From positions 1,054,001-1,118,000 of the forward strand of contig NZ_CP062221.1 in assembly GCF_021590045.1 (NCBI RefSeq): a stretch of 64,000 nucleotides of DNA. The letters run 5' to 3'. The notes below the pieces were generated by a model, which was given only the letters and a program-made list of their open reading frames with translations, was not told the DNA's origin and searched no databases. Shown one piece after another: positions 37,462 to 45,236 of the stretch (position 1 is its first letter; the number at the start of each line of letters is the position of its first letter). Both the position numbers and the translations under genes were made by a program. The stretch is from Cellulomonas palmilytica. GTDB taxonomy: Bacteria > Actinomycetota > Actinomycetes > Actinomycetales > Cellulomonadaceae.

Positions 37462-38594
37462 GCGTCTGGGAGGGCCTCGTCGGGCAGGAGCCCGCGATCA
37501 CCGAGCTGCAGCGCGCGGTCGTCGACCCGCAGTCCATGACGCACGCGTGGCTGTTCACCGGCCCGCCCGGCTCGGGCCGCTCCAACCTCGCGCGCGCGTT
37601 CGCCGCCGCGCTGCAGTGCACCGAGGGCGGCTGCGGGCACTGCCACGCGTGCACCACGGTCATGGCCGGCACGCACCCCGACGTGAAGGTCGTCGCGACC
37701 GAGGGCGTCAACATCCTCATCGACGCGGTGCGCCCGCTCGTCGAGCTCGCGCAGCGCTCGCCCGCCGAGGGGCGGTGGCGCGTGATCCTCGTCGAGGACG
37801 CCGACCGGCTCGTCGAGAAGACGTCCAACGTGCTGCTCAAGGCGCTCGAGGAGCCCGCGCCGCGGACCGTGTGGATGCTGTGCGCGCCGAGCCCGCAGGA
37901 CGTGCTCGTGACGCTGCGCTCGCGCTCGCGTGCGGTCGCGCTGCGCGTGCCGCCCGTCGAGGCCGTCGTCGACCTGCTCGTCCGGCGTGACGGGATCGAC
38001 GCGCAGGTCGCCGAGGTCGCCGCGCGCGCGGCGCAGAGCCACGTCGGCATCGCGCGCCGGCTCGCACGCGACCCCGAGGCGCGTCGCCGTCGGGCCGAGG
38101 TGCTGCAGATCGCCGCGCGCATCCGCGGGGTCGGGGACGCGGTGCTCGCCGCGGGCGACCTCGTCGCGACCGCGCAGGCCGACGCGAAGGCCGCGACCGA
38201 GGAGCGCGACGCGACCGAGCGGGCCGCGCTGCTGCGGACCCTCGGCGCCGAGGGCGCCGCGACGCTCCCGCCGGCCGTGCGCGGCCAGGTGCGTCAGCTC
38301 GAGGAGGACCAGAAGCGCCGCGCCACGCGCGCGCAGCGCGACGTGCTCGACCGCGCGATGCTCGACCTGCTGTCGCTGTACCGCGACGTGCTCGTCGTGC
38401 AGCTCGGCGCCGACGTGTCGCTGGTCAACCTCGACCACGACGAGACCGTGCGCGAGCTCGCCGCGTCGTCCACGCCCGAGCAGACCCTGCGCCGCATGGA
38501 CGCGATCAGCACGGCGCGCACGCGCCTCGAGGGCAACGTCGCCCCGCTCCTGGCCGTCGAGGCCATGGCGGTCGCCCTCCGCCCCCAGGCCTGA
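37458..38594 (+). CDS. holB: DNA polymerase III subunit delta'
   Basis: HolB is part of the clamp loader that places the sliding clamp on DNA. The 378-residue protein has an AAA+ core with a modified Walker A (GPPGSGRSN, Ser for the usual Lys-Thr pair, as in delta'), the zinc-binding Cys cluster in CTEGGCGHCHAC and the VEDADRL Walker B-like motif. An SRC-type arginine-finger motif is not obvious. The GTG at 37458 overlaps the tmk stop codon. It is followed by a 70-nt nested inverted repeat. Confidence 0.95.
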   Translation: MSVWEGLVGQEPAITELQRAVVDPQSMTHAWLFTGPPGSGRSNLARAFAAALQCTEGGCGHCHACTTVMAGTHPDVKVVATEGVNILIDAVRPLVELAQRSPAEGRWRVILVEDADRLVEKTSNVLLKALEEPAPRTVWMLCAPSPQDVLVTLRSRSRAVALRVPPVEAVVDLLVRRDGIDAQVAEVAARAAQSHVGIARRLARDPEARRRRAEVLQIAARIRGVGDAVLAAGDLVATAQADAKAATEERDATERAALLRTLGAEGAATLPPAVRGQVRQLEEDQKRRATRAQRDVLDRAMLDLLSLYRDVLVVQLGADVSLVNLDHDETVRELAASSTPEQTLRRMDAISTARTRLEGNVAPLLAVEAMAVALRPQA

Positions 38595-38640
38595 CCCGCC
38601 CGGCCCCGCCCGTCCGTCGCCGCTCGGTCGTGGGTCCGTC

Positions 38641-38710
38641 GTGAAGTCGTGCGTCTCTCGCTGACTCGTGCGTTTGTCTGCACGAACTGGCGAGCAACGC
38701 ACGACTTCAC
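38641..38710. repeat. 70-nt nested inverted repeat after holB
   Basis: GTGAAGTCGTGCGT (38641-38654) is perfectly repeated in inverse at 38697-38710. Inside, CTCGC pairs with GCGAG and TCGTGC pairs with GCACGA around a small loop, giving a long interrupted hairpin. The word TCGTGC occurs twice in each arm. It lies between holB and the peptidase gene and may terminate holB transcription, but it is larger and more structured than the simple terminators nearby. Confidence 0.75.
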
Positions 38711-38787
38711 ACAGGGGATGGGTGGGGGTGGCGGGGCCGGGACGTCCGCAGCGGGGCGGGTGCGGTACCGGGGACGGGGTGGGCGGT

Positions 38788-38793
38788 TACCGT
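38788..38793 (+). promoter_or_regulatory. -10 box (TACCGT) of the TAP-type peptidase gene
   Basis: TACCGT lies 6 nt before the GTG at 38800 and directly abuts another GTG at 38794. The 6-nt spacing favours 38800 as the start. Confidence 0.5.
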
Positions 38794-38799
38794 GTGCGG

Positions 38800-40449
38800 G
38801 TGCTTCGTCCCGCTCGCGCCGGTTCCCGCTCGTCCGCCTCGCACCCGTCCGCCTCGCACCCGTCGGCCTCGCGCTCGTCCGCCTCGCACCCGTCGGCCTC
38901 GTCGCGCTCGCGTGCGGGCGTGGTGGTGGGGGCGTTGCTCGTCGTGGCGCTCGTCGTCGCAGGGTGCTCGCAGACGACCAAGCACCAGTCCACCGTCGAC
39001 CCGACCGGTGGCCCGGCCGCCACGTCCAGCCCGGACGCGTCCGGTGCCCCGAGCGTCGACCTCGAGCGGTTCTACTCCCAGCAGCTCGAGTGGTCCGACT
39101 GCGACGAGGGCGAGTGCGCGACCGCGACCGTGCCGGTCGACTACGCGGACCCCGCGGGCGAGACGACGAGCATCGCGCTCGCGCGCAGCCGGGCGTCGGG
39201 CGACCGGATCGGGTCGCTGCTCCTCAACCCCGGCGGTCCGGGCGGCTCGGGCTTCGACTTCCTGGAGAGCGCGCTCGAGACGGTCAGCGGCGACGTGCAG
39301 GAGCGGTACGACCTGGTGGGCTTCGACCCGCGCGGCGTGCAGCACTCGGAGCCCGCGATCGCCTGCTACGACGGCCCGGAGATGGACGAGCTCGTCGCGT
39401 TCGACCCGGACTACTCGACGCCGCAGGGCGTGCAGGCCGCGATCGACCGGTTCGCCGACTTCTCGCAGGCGTGCCTCGAGCGCACGGGACCGCTGCTCGG
39501 CCACGTCGACACGATCAGCGCGGCGCGTGACCTCGACGTGCTGCGCGCCGCGCTGGGCGACAGCGAGCTGCACTACCTCGGCTACTCGTACGGCACGCAG
39601 CTCGGCGCGACGTACGCGGCGCTGTTCCCGCAGAACGTCGGGCGGCTCGTGCTCGACGGCGCGATCGACCCGACGCTCTCGCCCGACCAGGCGGCGCTCG
39701 AGCAGGCCGTCGGGTTCGAGAACGCGTTGCGCGCGTACGTGACGGACTGCCAGGCGGGCCGGTCCTGCCCGCTGACGGGCAGCGTCGACGACGGCCTGAA
39801 GCAGGTGCGTCGCCTGCTCGACCGGGCGCGCTCCGCGCCGCTGGCCACGGGTGACGACGACCGTCCGCTCACGCAGGCCCTCGCGTTCAGCGGCATCGCG
39901 GTGACGCTGTACTCCGAGCGGTACTGGAACTACCTGACGTCCGGCCTGCGCGCCGCGATCCAGGACGACGACGGCTCGATCCTGCTCGCGCTGGCCGACG
40001 CGTACTACGACCGCGACGAGGACGGCACGTACGCCGCCAACCAGACCGAGGCGTTCTGGTCGATCGGCTGCGCCGACGGCCGCCCCACGTCCGACCCCGA
40101 CGAGATGGCGGCCGAGGCCGAGCGCATCGTCGCGGCCGCCCCGACGGTCGGCTCGGTGTTCTCGTACGGCGGGGTGCTGTGCGCGCAGTGGGCCGTGCCC
40201 GAGGTCGGCGGGCTCGACGACTACTCCGCTGCGGGTGCCGCGCCCATCCTCGTCATCGGCACGACGAACGACCCGGCGACCCCGTACGAGCAGGCGCAGG
40301 CGCTCGCGCGGATCCTCGACTCGGGCGTGCTGCTGACGTACGAGGGCGAGGGGCACACCGCGTACGGGCGCTCGAACGACTGCGTCACCGAGAACGTCGA
40401 CGCGTACCTGCTGGACGGCGAGGTCCCTGCGGAGGGCACCCGCTGCTGA
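38800..40449 (+). CDS. Secreted alpha/beta-hydrolase, tripeptidyl aminopeptidase (TAP) type lipoprotein
   Basis: The 549-residue enzyme resembles SlpD/SlpE and tripeptidyl aminopeptidases of actinobacteria, which cleave short peptides outside the cell. It has a hydrophobic helix ending in a lipobox (VVAGC), so it is probably a lipoprotein. The oxyanion loop is NPGGPGGSG, the nucleophile is Ser in GYSYGTQLG, and the C-terminal TAP domain contains Asp (TNDPATP) and His (GEGHTAYG). The 40 residues before the membrane helix are a Ser-Ala-His-Pro tandem repeat, which is unusual for a signal peptide. The GTG at 38800 is favoured by the TACCGT spacing. Confidence 0.88.
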   Translation: MLRPARAGSRSSASHPSASHPSASRSSASHPSASSRSRAGVVVGALLVVALVVAGCSQTTKHQSTVDPTGGPAATSSPDASGAPSVDLERFYSQQLEWSDCDEGECATATVPVDYADPAGETTSIALARSRASGDRIGSLLLNPGGPGGSGFDFLESALETVSGDVQERYDLVGFDPRGVQHSEPAIACYDGPEMDELVAFDPDYSTPQGVQAAIDRFADFSQACLERTGPLLGHVDTISAARDLDVLRAALGDSELHYLGYSYGTQLGATYAALFPQNVGRLVLDGAIDPTLSPDQAALEQAVGFENALRAYVTDCQAGRSCPLTGSVDDGLKQVRRLLDRARSAPLATGDDDRPLTQALAFSGIAVTLYSERYWNYLTSGLRAAIQDDDGSILLALADAYYDRDEDGTYAANQTEAFWSIGCADGRPTSDPDEMAAEAERIVAAAPTVGSVFSYGGVLCAQWAVPEVGGLDDYSAAGAAPILVIGTTNDPATPYEQAQALARILDSGVLLTYEGEGHTAYGRSNDCVTENVDAYLLDGEVPAEGTRC

Positions 40450-40498
40450 CGCGCCGACGGCCGGTGGTGGGCCCCGGGCGGACCGACGACGGCTCGCT

Positions 40499-40528
40499 TT
40501 GGAGACCCGGCACCCCTACGGGTACAGT
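40499..40528 (+). promoter_or_regulatory. Promoter of the tRNA-Thr gene
   Basis: TTGGAG (40499-40504) and TACAGT (40523-40528) are separated by 18 nt and lie 44 nt before the mature tRNA end. They match a housekeeping sigma consensus reasonably. Confidence 0.5.
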
Positions 40529-40572
40529 GGGCGCGCTCGCCGGACCGGCTGGTCCTGACCAGTCCCGGCAGC

Positions 40573-40648
40573 GCCGCCTTAGCTCAGTCGGCAGAGCGTC
40601 TCACTCGTAATGAGAAGGTCTGGGGTTCGATTCCCCAAGGCGGCTCCA
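40573..40648 (+). tRNA. tRNA-Thr (anticodon CGT)
   Basis: The 7-bp acceptor stem GCCGCCT / AGGCGGC, a normal D arm, the anticodon stem TCTCA / TGAGA with loop CTCGTAA, and the T arm TGGGG-TTCGATT-CCCCA all fold. The anticodon CGT reads the ACG threonine codon. The 3' CCA is encoded (40646-40648). An arsenic gene cluster begins about 145 nt downstream. Confidence 0.96.
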
Positions 40649-40653
40649 CCAGG

Positions 40654-40697
40654 AACCCGCGTCTGACCAGCCATCTCAGGCTGGAACGGCGCGGGTT
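40654..40697 (+). terminator. Terminator of tRNA-Thr
   Basis: AACCCGCG (40654-40661) pairs with CGCGGGTT (40690-40697), and an inner CCAGCC/GGCTGG stem (40667-40672 with 40679-40684) completes a two-step hairpin followed by a short T-run. It lies 5 nt after the CCA end. Confidence 0.75.
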
Positions 40698-40793
40698 TCG
40701 TGTCTCGCGGGCGGGCGGGGCGGTCGACCGTTGCCGGCACCTCGAGACGGTCGACCGCCGATTCGATGTCGGTCGATGTGACACGATCGCGGT

Positions 40794-41156
40794 GTGACCA
40801 CGACGCATCCCCTGGCGACCGACCCCGCCGACGCATGCCTGTGCGAGGCCCCCGTGGGTGCGATCGACCCCACGCGTGCGGCGGAGGTGGCGAAGACCTT
40901 CAAGGCGCTGGCCGATCCTGCGCGCGTGCGCCTGCTCTCCATCATCGCCTCGGCGCCGGGTGGTGACGCCTGCGTGTGTGACCTGACCGAGCCTGTCGGG
41001 CTGTCGCAGCCGACGGTCTCGCACCACATGAAGATCCTCGCGGATGCGGGGCTTGTCACGCGACGCCAGCAGGGGAGGTGGGCGCACTTCGCGGTGGCGC
41101 CCGGCGCGCGTGAGCTTCTCGGTGCGTCAGCAGACGCGGTCCTCGGCCGGCGTTGA
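40794..41156 (+). CDS. arsR: ArsR-family arsenic-responsive repressor
   Basis: The 120-residue regulator has the ArsR winged helix, with recognition helix LSQPTVSHHMKIL. The metalloid motif DACVCDL places Cys60 and Cys62 where E. coli ArsR has its CVC site. A further Cys15-Leu-Cys17 near the N-terminus could add ligands, as in corynebacterial ArsR. It should repress the operon until As(III) or Sb(III) binds. The GTG at 40794 has CACGAT 6 nt upstream. It is followed by arsD and arsA on the same strand. Confidence 0.93.
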   Translation: MTTTHPLATDPADACLCEAPVGAIDPTRAAEVAKTFKALADPARVRLLSIIASAPGGDACVCDLTEPVGLSQPTVSHHMKILADAGLVTRRQQGRWAHFAVAPGARELLGASADAVLGRR

Positions 41157-41187
41157 GAGCCGCCGGCGGGACGGCGGGACCTTGGTC

Positions 41188-41222
41188 GCTTCGACGTTTG
41201 TCGATGCGTCGATACGTTCGAG
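41188..41222. promoter_or_regulatory. Candidate ArsR operator between arsR and arsD
   Basis: An imperfect dyad built from TTCGACG, TCGATGCGTCGA and CGTTCGA words lies in the arsR-arsD gap. It has the TCGA-rich character of many ArsR/SmtB sites. A second TCGATGTCGGTCGATG cluster precedes arsR at about 40763-40778. The assignment is tentative. Confidence 0.35.
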
Positions 41223-41254
41223 GGGTCACGTCACTCTCGTCGAAGGATCTGGTC

Positions 41255-41641
41255 ATGCCGTCCATCCGCGTCTTCGAACCTGCCCTGTGCTGCAACACCG
41301 GCGTCTGCGGTCCTGACCCGAGCGAGTCCCTCCTCGCGTTCACGGCTGACCTCGACCACGTGGTCACGCGGGGCGCCGATGCCGCTCGCCACAACCTCGC
41401 CAACGACCCGGCGGCGTTCTCCCAGGTGGAGCCGGTCCGTGAGTTCCTGCGCGTGTCCGGTTCCGACGGCCTGCCCGTCGTCGTGGTCGACGGCGCGATC
41501 GTGCTGACGGGGCGCTACCCGACGCGAGCCGAGCTCGTGCGGTACGCGGGCCTCGAGCCGGGCGGCGTGCTCCCGCTGACCGCCGTGACCTCCGCCGGCG
41601 GTGGCACCTGCTGCGGCGGCTCGTCGTCCTCCTGCTGCTGA
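41255..41641 (+). CDS. arsD: Arsenite metallochaperone ArsD
   Basis: ArsD delivers As(III) to the ArsA ATPase. The 128-residue protein keeps all the known functional cysteines: Cys12, Cys13 and Cys18 in ALCCNTGVCG, the metalloid-transfer site, and vicinal pairs Cys119-Cys120 and Cys127-Cys128 at the C-terminus. The thioredoxin-like core (LPVVVVDGAIVLTGRYPT) is intact. The ATG at 41255 begins the family N-terminus. It lies between arsR and arsA, with only 9 nt before the arsA ATG. Confidence 0.96.
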   Translation: MPSIRVFEPALCCNTGVCGPDPSESLLAFTADLDHVVTRGADAARHNLANDPAAFSQVEPVREFLRVSGSDGLPVVVVDGAIVLTGRYPTRAELVRYAGLEPGGVLPLTAVTSAGGGTCCGGSSSSCC

Positions 41642-41650
41642 GGGGGCGTG

Positions 41651-43423
41651 ATGCGCTACCTCGACGACCCTGCCCGCGTCCTGCTGCTCACCGGCAAGGG
41701 TGGCGTCGGCAAGACGTCGCTGGCGTGCGCCTCTGCTGTCCGGCTTCCTGACCGTGGGCGGCGGGTCCTGCTGGTCTCGACCGACCCCGCGTCCAACGTC
41801 GGACAGGTCTTCGGCATCACGATCGGCAACCGCATCACGCCGGTCCCCGCCGTGCGCGGCCTCGATGCGCTGGAGATCGACCCGGCTCAGGCGGCGGAGG
41901 CCTACCGCGAGCGCATCATCGGCCCGGTGCGGGATCTCCTGCCGGCCAAGGAGATCGCCGAGATCACCGAGCAGCTGTCCGGCTCGTGCACGACGGAGGT
42001 CGCCTCGTTCAACGAGTTCACGTCGCTGCTCGCAGACCCCGAGACGACGGCCGCCTACGACCACGTCATCTTCGACACCGCGCCCACCGGTCACACCTTG
42101 CGGCTGCTGCAGCTGCCCGGTGACTGGACGACGTTCCTCGACGGTGGCAAGGGCGACGCCTCGTGCCTCGGTCCGCTGTCCGGCCTGGACCAGGCGCGCG
42201 CGGTGTACGCGGGCGCGGTGGAGGCGCTGACGGACCCGACGCGGACCGCACTGGTGCTCGTGGCTCGCCCGCAGCCGTCGAGCCTGGCCGAGGTCGCCCG
42301 CGCGGCAGAGGAGCTCGCCGCGATCGGCATCGCGCCCGCGGCGCTGGTGATCAACGCCGTCCTTCCTGTCGATGCGGCCGACGACGCGCTCGGTGCGGCG
42401 ATCCGCGAGCGCGAGCAGGCGGCACTGGCCGAGATGCCCGCCGGTCTCAGGTCGATCCGGCGCGACGAGGTGAGCCTCAAGCCCGTGAACGCGGCGGGGC
42501 TCGAGGCGCTGCGCGCGCTGCTGGACGACGCACCCCAGGGGTCGGCGGACGAGACGTCCGACCTGGAGGACGTCGCGGCGCCGGGTCTCGACAGGCTGGT
42601 CGACGAGCTCGCCGCCACCGGCACGGGGCTCGTCATGACGATGGGGAAGGGCGGGGTCGGCAAGACCACCGTCGCCGCCGCGATCGCCGTGGCCCTCGCG
42701 GACCGAGGTCTGGACGTCCATCTCACGACGACGGACCCGGCGGGGCGCATCGACCCCGCGCTCGCCGAGGTCCCGGGCCTGCGCGTCTCACGGATCGACC
42801 CTGTGCAGGCCGTGGCGGACTACCGCGCTCGCGTGATGTCCACCAAGGGCAAGCGGCTCGACGACGCCGGGCGCGCTGTGCTCGCCGAGGACCTCATGAG
42901 CCCGTGCACCGAGGAGATCGCGGTGTTCGAGGCGTTCTCCCGGGTGGTGCACGAGTCGAGCAGACGCATCGTCGTGATGGATACCGCGCCCACCGGCCAC
43001 ACCCTGCTCCTGATGGACGCGACCGGGTCCTACCACCGAGAGATCGCACGTCACATGGCCGAGGGCGTCTCCTACACCACACCCCTGATGCGGTTGCAGA
43101 ACCGGGACCACACCCGGGTCATCGTCGCGACCCTTCCGGAGATGACCCCGGTGCTGGAGGCCGAGGAGCTGGCCGCGGACCTCGAGCGGGCCGGGATCCA
43201 TCCGTGGGCGTGGGTGGTCGACCAGTCGCTGGCTGCGGCCCGGCCGAGGAGCGCGCTGCTCCGCCGGCGCGCCCAGGCCGAGCGCCCTTACCTCGACCGG
43301 GTCGAGATGCTCGCGCCTCGCCATGCGGTGATCGCGCTCCAGGCGGCCGAGCCGGTCGATGTCGAGGGCCTCAGGGCGTTGGCGACGAGCTCATCGGTGC
43401 TCGGCTCGACCGCGACCGGCTGA
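41651..43423 (+). CDS. arsA: Arsenite-transporting ATPase ArsA
   Basis: ArsA is the cytoplasmic ATPase that energises arsenite efflux through ArsB or Acr3. The 590-residue protein has the two homologous halves of the family, each with a P-loop GKGGVGKT (near residues 15 and 332), and the DTAPTGHTLRLL signature appears in both halves. Cys residues in SGSCTTE and MSPCTEE fit the metalloid site that joins the halves. An AGGGGG site precedes both a GTG at 41648 and the ATG at 41651. No permease gene is present nearby. Confidence 0.96.
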   Translation: MRYLDDPARVLLLTGKGGVGKTSLACASAVRLPDRGRRVLLVSTDPASNVGQVFGITIGNRITPVPAVRGLDALEIDPAQAAEAYRERIIGPVRDLLPAKEIAEITEQLSGSCTTEVASFNEFTSLLADPETTAAYDHVIFDTAPTGHTLRLLQLPGDWTTFLDGGKGDASCLGPLSGLDQARAVYAGAVEALTDPTRTALVLVARPQPSSLAEVARAAEELAAIGIAPAALVINAVLPVDAADDALGAAIREREQAALAEMPAGLRSIRRDEVSLKPVNAAGLEALRALLDDAPQGSADETSDLEDVAAPGLDRLVDELAATGTGLVMTMGKGGVGKTTVAAAIAVALADRGLDVHLTTTDPAGRIDPALAEVPGLRVSRIDPVQAVADYRARVMSTKGKRLDDAGRAVLAEDLMSPCTEEIAVFEAFSRVVHESSRRIVVMDTAPTGHTLLLMDATGSYHREIARHMAEGVSYTTPLMRLQNRDHTRVIVATLPEMTPVLEAEELAADLERAGIHPWAWVVDQSLAAARPRSALLRRRAQAERPYLDRVEMLAPRHAVIALQAAEPVDVEGLRALATSSSVLGSTATG

Positions 43424-43469
43424 GCCGCCGGCCTGCCCGATCCGACGATGACGAGGTCGCGCACGCTCG

Positions 43470-43892
43470 TCATGCGCTGACCGGTCGGACGCCGAGCTGG
43501 TCCAGCAGGCCCAGGACCCGCGTGCGGATCTCGTCACGGATGGGGCGGACGGCCTCGATGCCCTGGCCGGCCGGGTCGTCGAGCTTCCAGTCCTCGTAGC
43601 GGACGCCGGGGAAGTAGGGGCAGGCGTCGCCGCAGCCCATGGTGACCACGACGTCGGAGGACTGCACGGCGTCGGCGGTGAGGATCTTGGGCTGCTCGGC
43701 AGCGATGTCGATGCCGACCTCCGCCATCGCAGCGACGGCGACGGGGTTGACCTGGTCGGCGGGCATCGAGCCGGCCGAGCGGACCTCGACGGCACCGCCG
43801 GACAGCGCCGTGAGGAAGCCCGCGGCCATCTGGGAGCGGCCGGCGTTGTGCACGCAGACGAACAGGACGCTGGGGGAGTCGGTCGTGGTCAT
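43470..43892 (-). CDS. arsC: Arsenate reductase, low-molecular-weight phosphatase type (copy 1)
   Basis: The 140-residue enzyme reduces arsenate to arsenite using the LMW-PTP fold. The catalytic P-loop is Cys13-V-H-N-A-G-Arg19, and a Cys pair region follows in TMGCGDACPYFPG. In related actinobacterial enzymes these act with thioredoxin or with mycothiol/mycoredoxin. AAGGAG lies 7 nt before the ATG at 43892. It follows a second arsC by 12 nt on the same strand and converges on arsA. Confidence 0.92.
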   Translation of the reverse strand: MTTTDSPSVLFVCVHNAGRSQMAAGFLTALSGGAVEVRSAGSMPADQVNPVAVAAMAEVGIDIAAEQPKILTADAVQSSDVVVTMGCGDACPYFPGVRYEDWKLDDPAGQGIEAVRPIRDEIRTRVLGLLDQLGVRPVSA

Positions 43893-43904
43893 GGGTGTGC
43901 TCCT

Positions 43905-44306
43905 TCAGGGTGTGGTGGGTGTCGAGCTCGACGCCAGGGACTCGATGCGCTCGCGCAGGTGCTCGCGCAGGGGGCGGATGCCGTCGAGGTCCCAGCCTGC
44001 GGCGTCGGGCAGCGGCCAGGTCTCGTAGCGGACGCCGTCGACCTGCGGCAGGACGAGGGAGGGCTTGAGTGCGACGACGACGTCGGCGGCCTCGACGGCC
44101 TGGCGTGTCAGGCGCGTCGGGGTGCGGCCGGTCCAGTCGACGCCGACCTCGGCGAGCGAACCGATGACGACGTCGCTCACGTGGTCCTCGGGCTCCGTGC
44201 CGGCCGAGGCGACGCTCAGGCGACCGCCGCCGATGGCCTCGGCGAGCCCGGCGGCGAGCTGGGAGCGGCCGGCGTTGTGCACGCACACGAACAGCACGTT
44301 GATCAT
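43905..44306 (-). CDS. arsC: Arsenate reductase-like protein (copy 2)
   Basis: The 133-residue protein starts INVLFVCVHNAGRSQ, with the CX5R catalytic loop at Cys8 to Arg14. It lacks the later Cys pair of copy 1; the matching segment reads VVVALKPSLVLPQ. It might therefore use a different reductant, or act as a mycothiol-dependent type. The ATG at 44306 begins the conserved fold. A longer start at 44435 would run into the divergent gene and is less likely. A small ACCGCC-TTC-GGCGGT hairpin lies about 10 nt upstream. Confidence 0.85.
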   Translation of the reverse strand: MINVLFVCVHNAGRSQLAAGLAEAIGGGRLSVASAGTEPEDHVSDVVIGSLAEVGVDWTGRTPTRLTRQAVEAADVVVALKPSLVLPQVDGVRYETWPLPDAAGWDLDGIRPLREHLRERIESLASSSTPTTP

Positions 44307-44411
44307 TGCGCCAGGACCGCCTTCGGCGGTGAGGCGTCGGCCGAGCGAGGGTGGGGCCGACGGCCGTTCGGAAGAGGTCACGCCGACATGTTGACCGGCG
44401 GCATGCCGCTC

Positions 44412-44425
44412 AGTCAAGATTGACT
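44412..44425. promoter_or_regulatory. Palindromic operator at the arsR-arsC fusion start
   Basis: AGTCAA-GA-TTGACT is a perfect 6-bp inverted repeat two nucleotides before the ATG of the fusion gene. It sits in the divergent promoter shared with the two arsC genes. It is low in GC for this genome and is probably the binding site of the fusion protein's ArsR domain. Confidence 0.6.
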
Positions 44426-44427
44426 CA

Positions 44428-45099
44428 ATGAACACTGAGTGGATGCGTCAGGTCGAGCGCCGTGCGGCCCTGCACGGGGCCCTGTCCGACCCCGGACGTC
44501 TCGCGGTCGTCGACCTGCTCTCCCGCGGCGACGCCTCTCCGTCGGAGCTCGCGGCCGAGCTGTCCATGCCCTCGAACCTGCTCGCGCACCACGTCAACGT
44601 CCTCGTCGAGCACGGCCTGGTCGAGCGCACCCGCTCCGAGGGCGACCGGCGCCGCACCTACCTGCGGCTCCTGCCGACCGAGCTCGGACCGTTCACCACC
44701 GCGCTCCCCAAGCCGCCGCGCGTGCTGTTCATCTGCACCGCGAACTCCGCCCGCTCCCACCTCGCCGTCGCCCTCTGGCGTCGCGCGAGCACCATCCCCG
44801 CCGTCTCCGCCGGCACGCACCCGGCCTCCGCCATCGCCCCTGGCGCGGTCGCGGCCGCCGGTCGTCACGACCTCGACCTGCGCGACCAGCACCCCCAGCA
44901 CCTCGACTCCGTGCGACGCGAGGACGACCTCGTCATCACCGTGTGCGACCGCGCCCACGAAGAGGTCGGCCTGACCGCCGACGTCCACTGGTCCATCCCC
45001 GACCCGGTGCCCGCCGGCACCGACGACGCGTTCGACCTCGCCGTCGCCGAGCTCGGTCGCAGGGTCGGCGACCTCGCACCGCGCCTCGTCATGTCCTGA
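44428..45099 (+). CDS. ArsR-ArsC fusion (winged-helix repressor plus LMW phosphatase/arsenate reductase domain)
   Basis: The 223-residue protein joins an ArsR-type winged helix (about 1-88, recognition helix SNLLAHHVNVLVEHG) to an LMW-PTP/arsenate reductase domain (about 97-223) with catalytic loop Cys103-T-A-N-S-A-Arg109. The winged helix has no cysteine, so As(III) sensing through a CVC site is unlikely. The reductase domain may sense or process arsenate directly. The ATG lies 2 nt after a perfect palindrome, so autoregulation is likely. It is divergent from the two arsC genes. Confidence 0.88.
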   Translation: MNTEWMRQVERRAALHGALSDPGRLAVVDLLSRGDASPSELAAELSMPSNLLAHHVNVLVEHGLVERTRSEGDRRRTYLRLLPTELGPFTTALPKPPRVLFICTANSARSHLAVALWRRASTIPAVSAGTHPASAIAPGAVAAAGRHDLDLRDQHPQHLDSVRREDDLVITVCDRAHEEVGLTADVHWSIPDPVPAGTDDAFDLAVAELGRRVGDLAPRLVMS

Positions 45100-45236
45100 C
45101 CCTCAGGAGGTGCGGCGACGTCCAGCACGCGCCCCGCCCTGACCGTCGACCAGCAGGACGCACTGCTGGCCGCACCCGTGCGCCGCCAGCGGGAGCAGGC
45201 GGCTTCGTCGTGCGCCCGGGCGGGGAGAATGGCGGC

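Noticed and set aside
44307-44435. A longer second arsC starting at 44435
   Set aside because: The extra 43 residues are not part of the reductase fold and would overlap the divergent fusion gene and its operator.
40573-45099. Genomic island inserted at tRNA-Thr
   Set aside because: Arsenic genes follow the tRNA, but I found no integrase and no downstream duplicate of the tRNA 3' end. The association may be chance.
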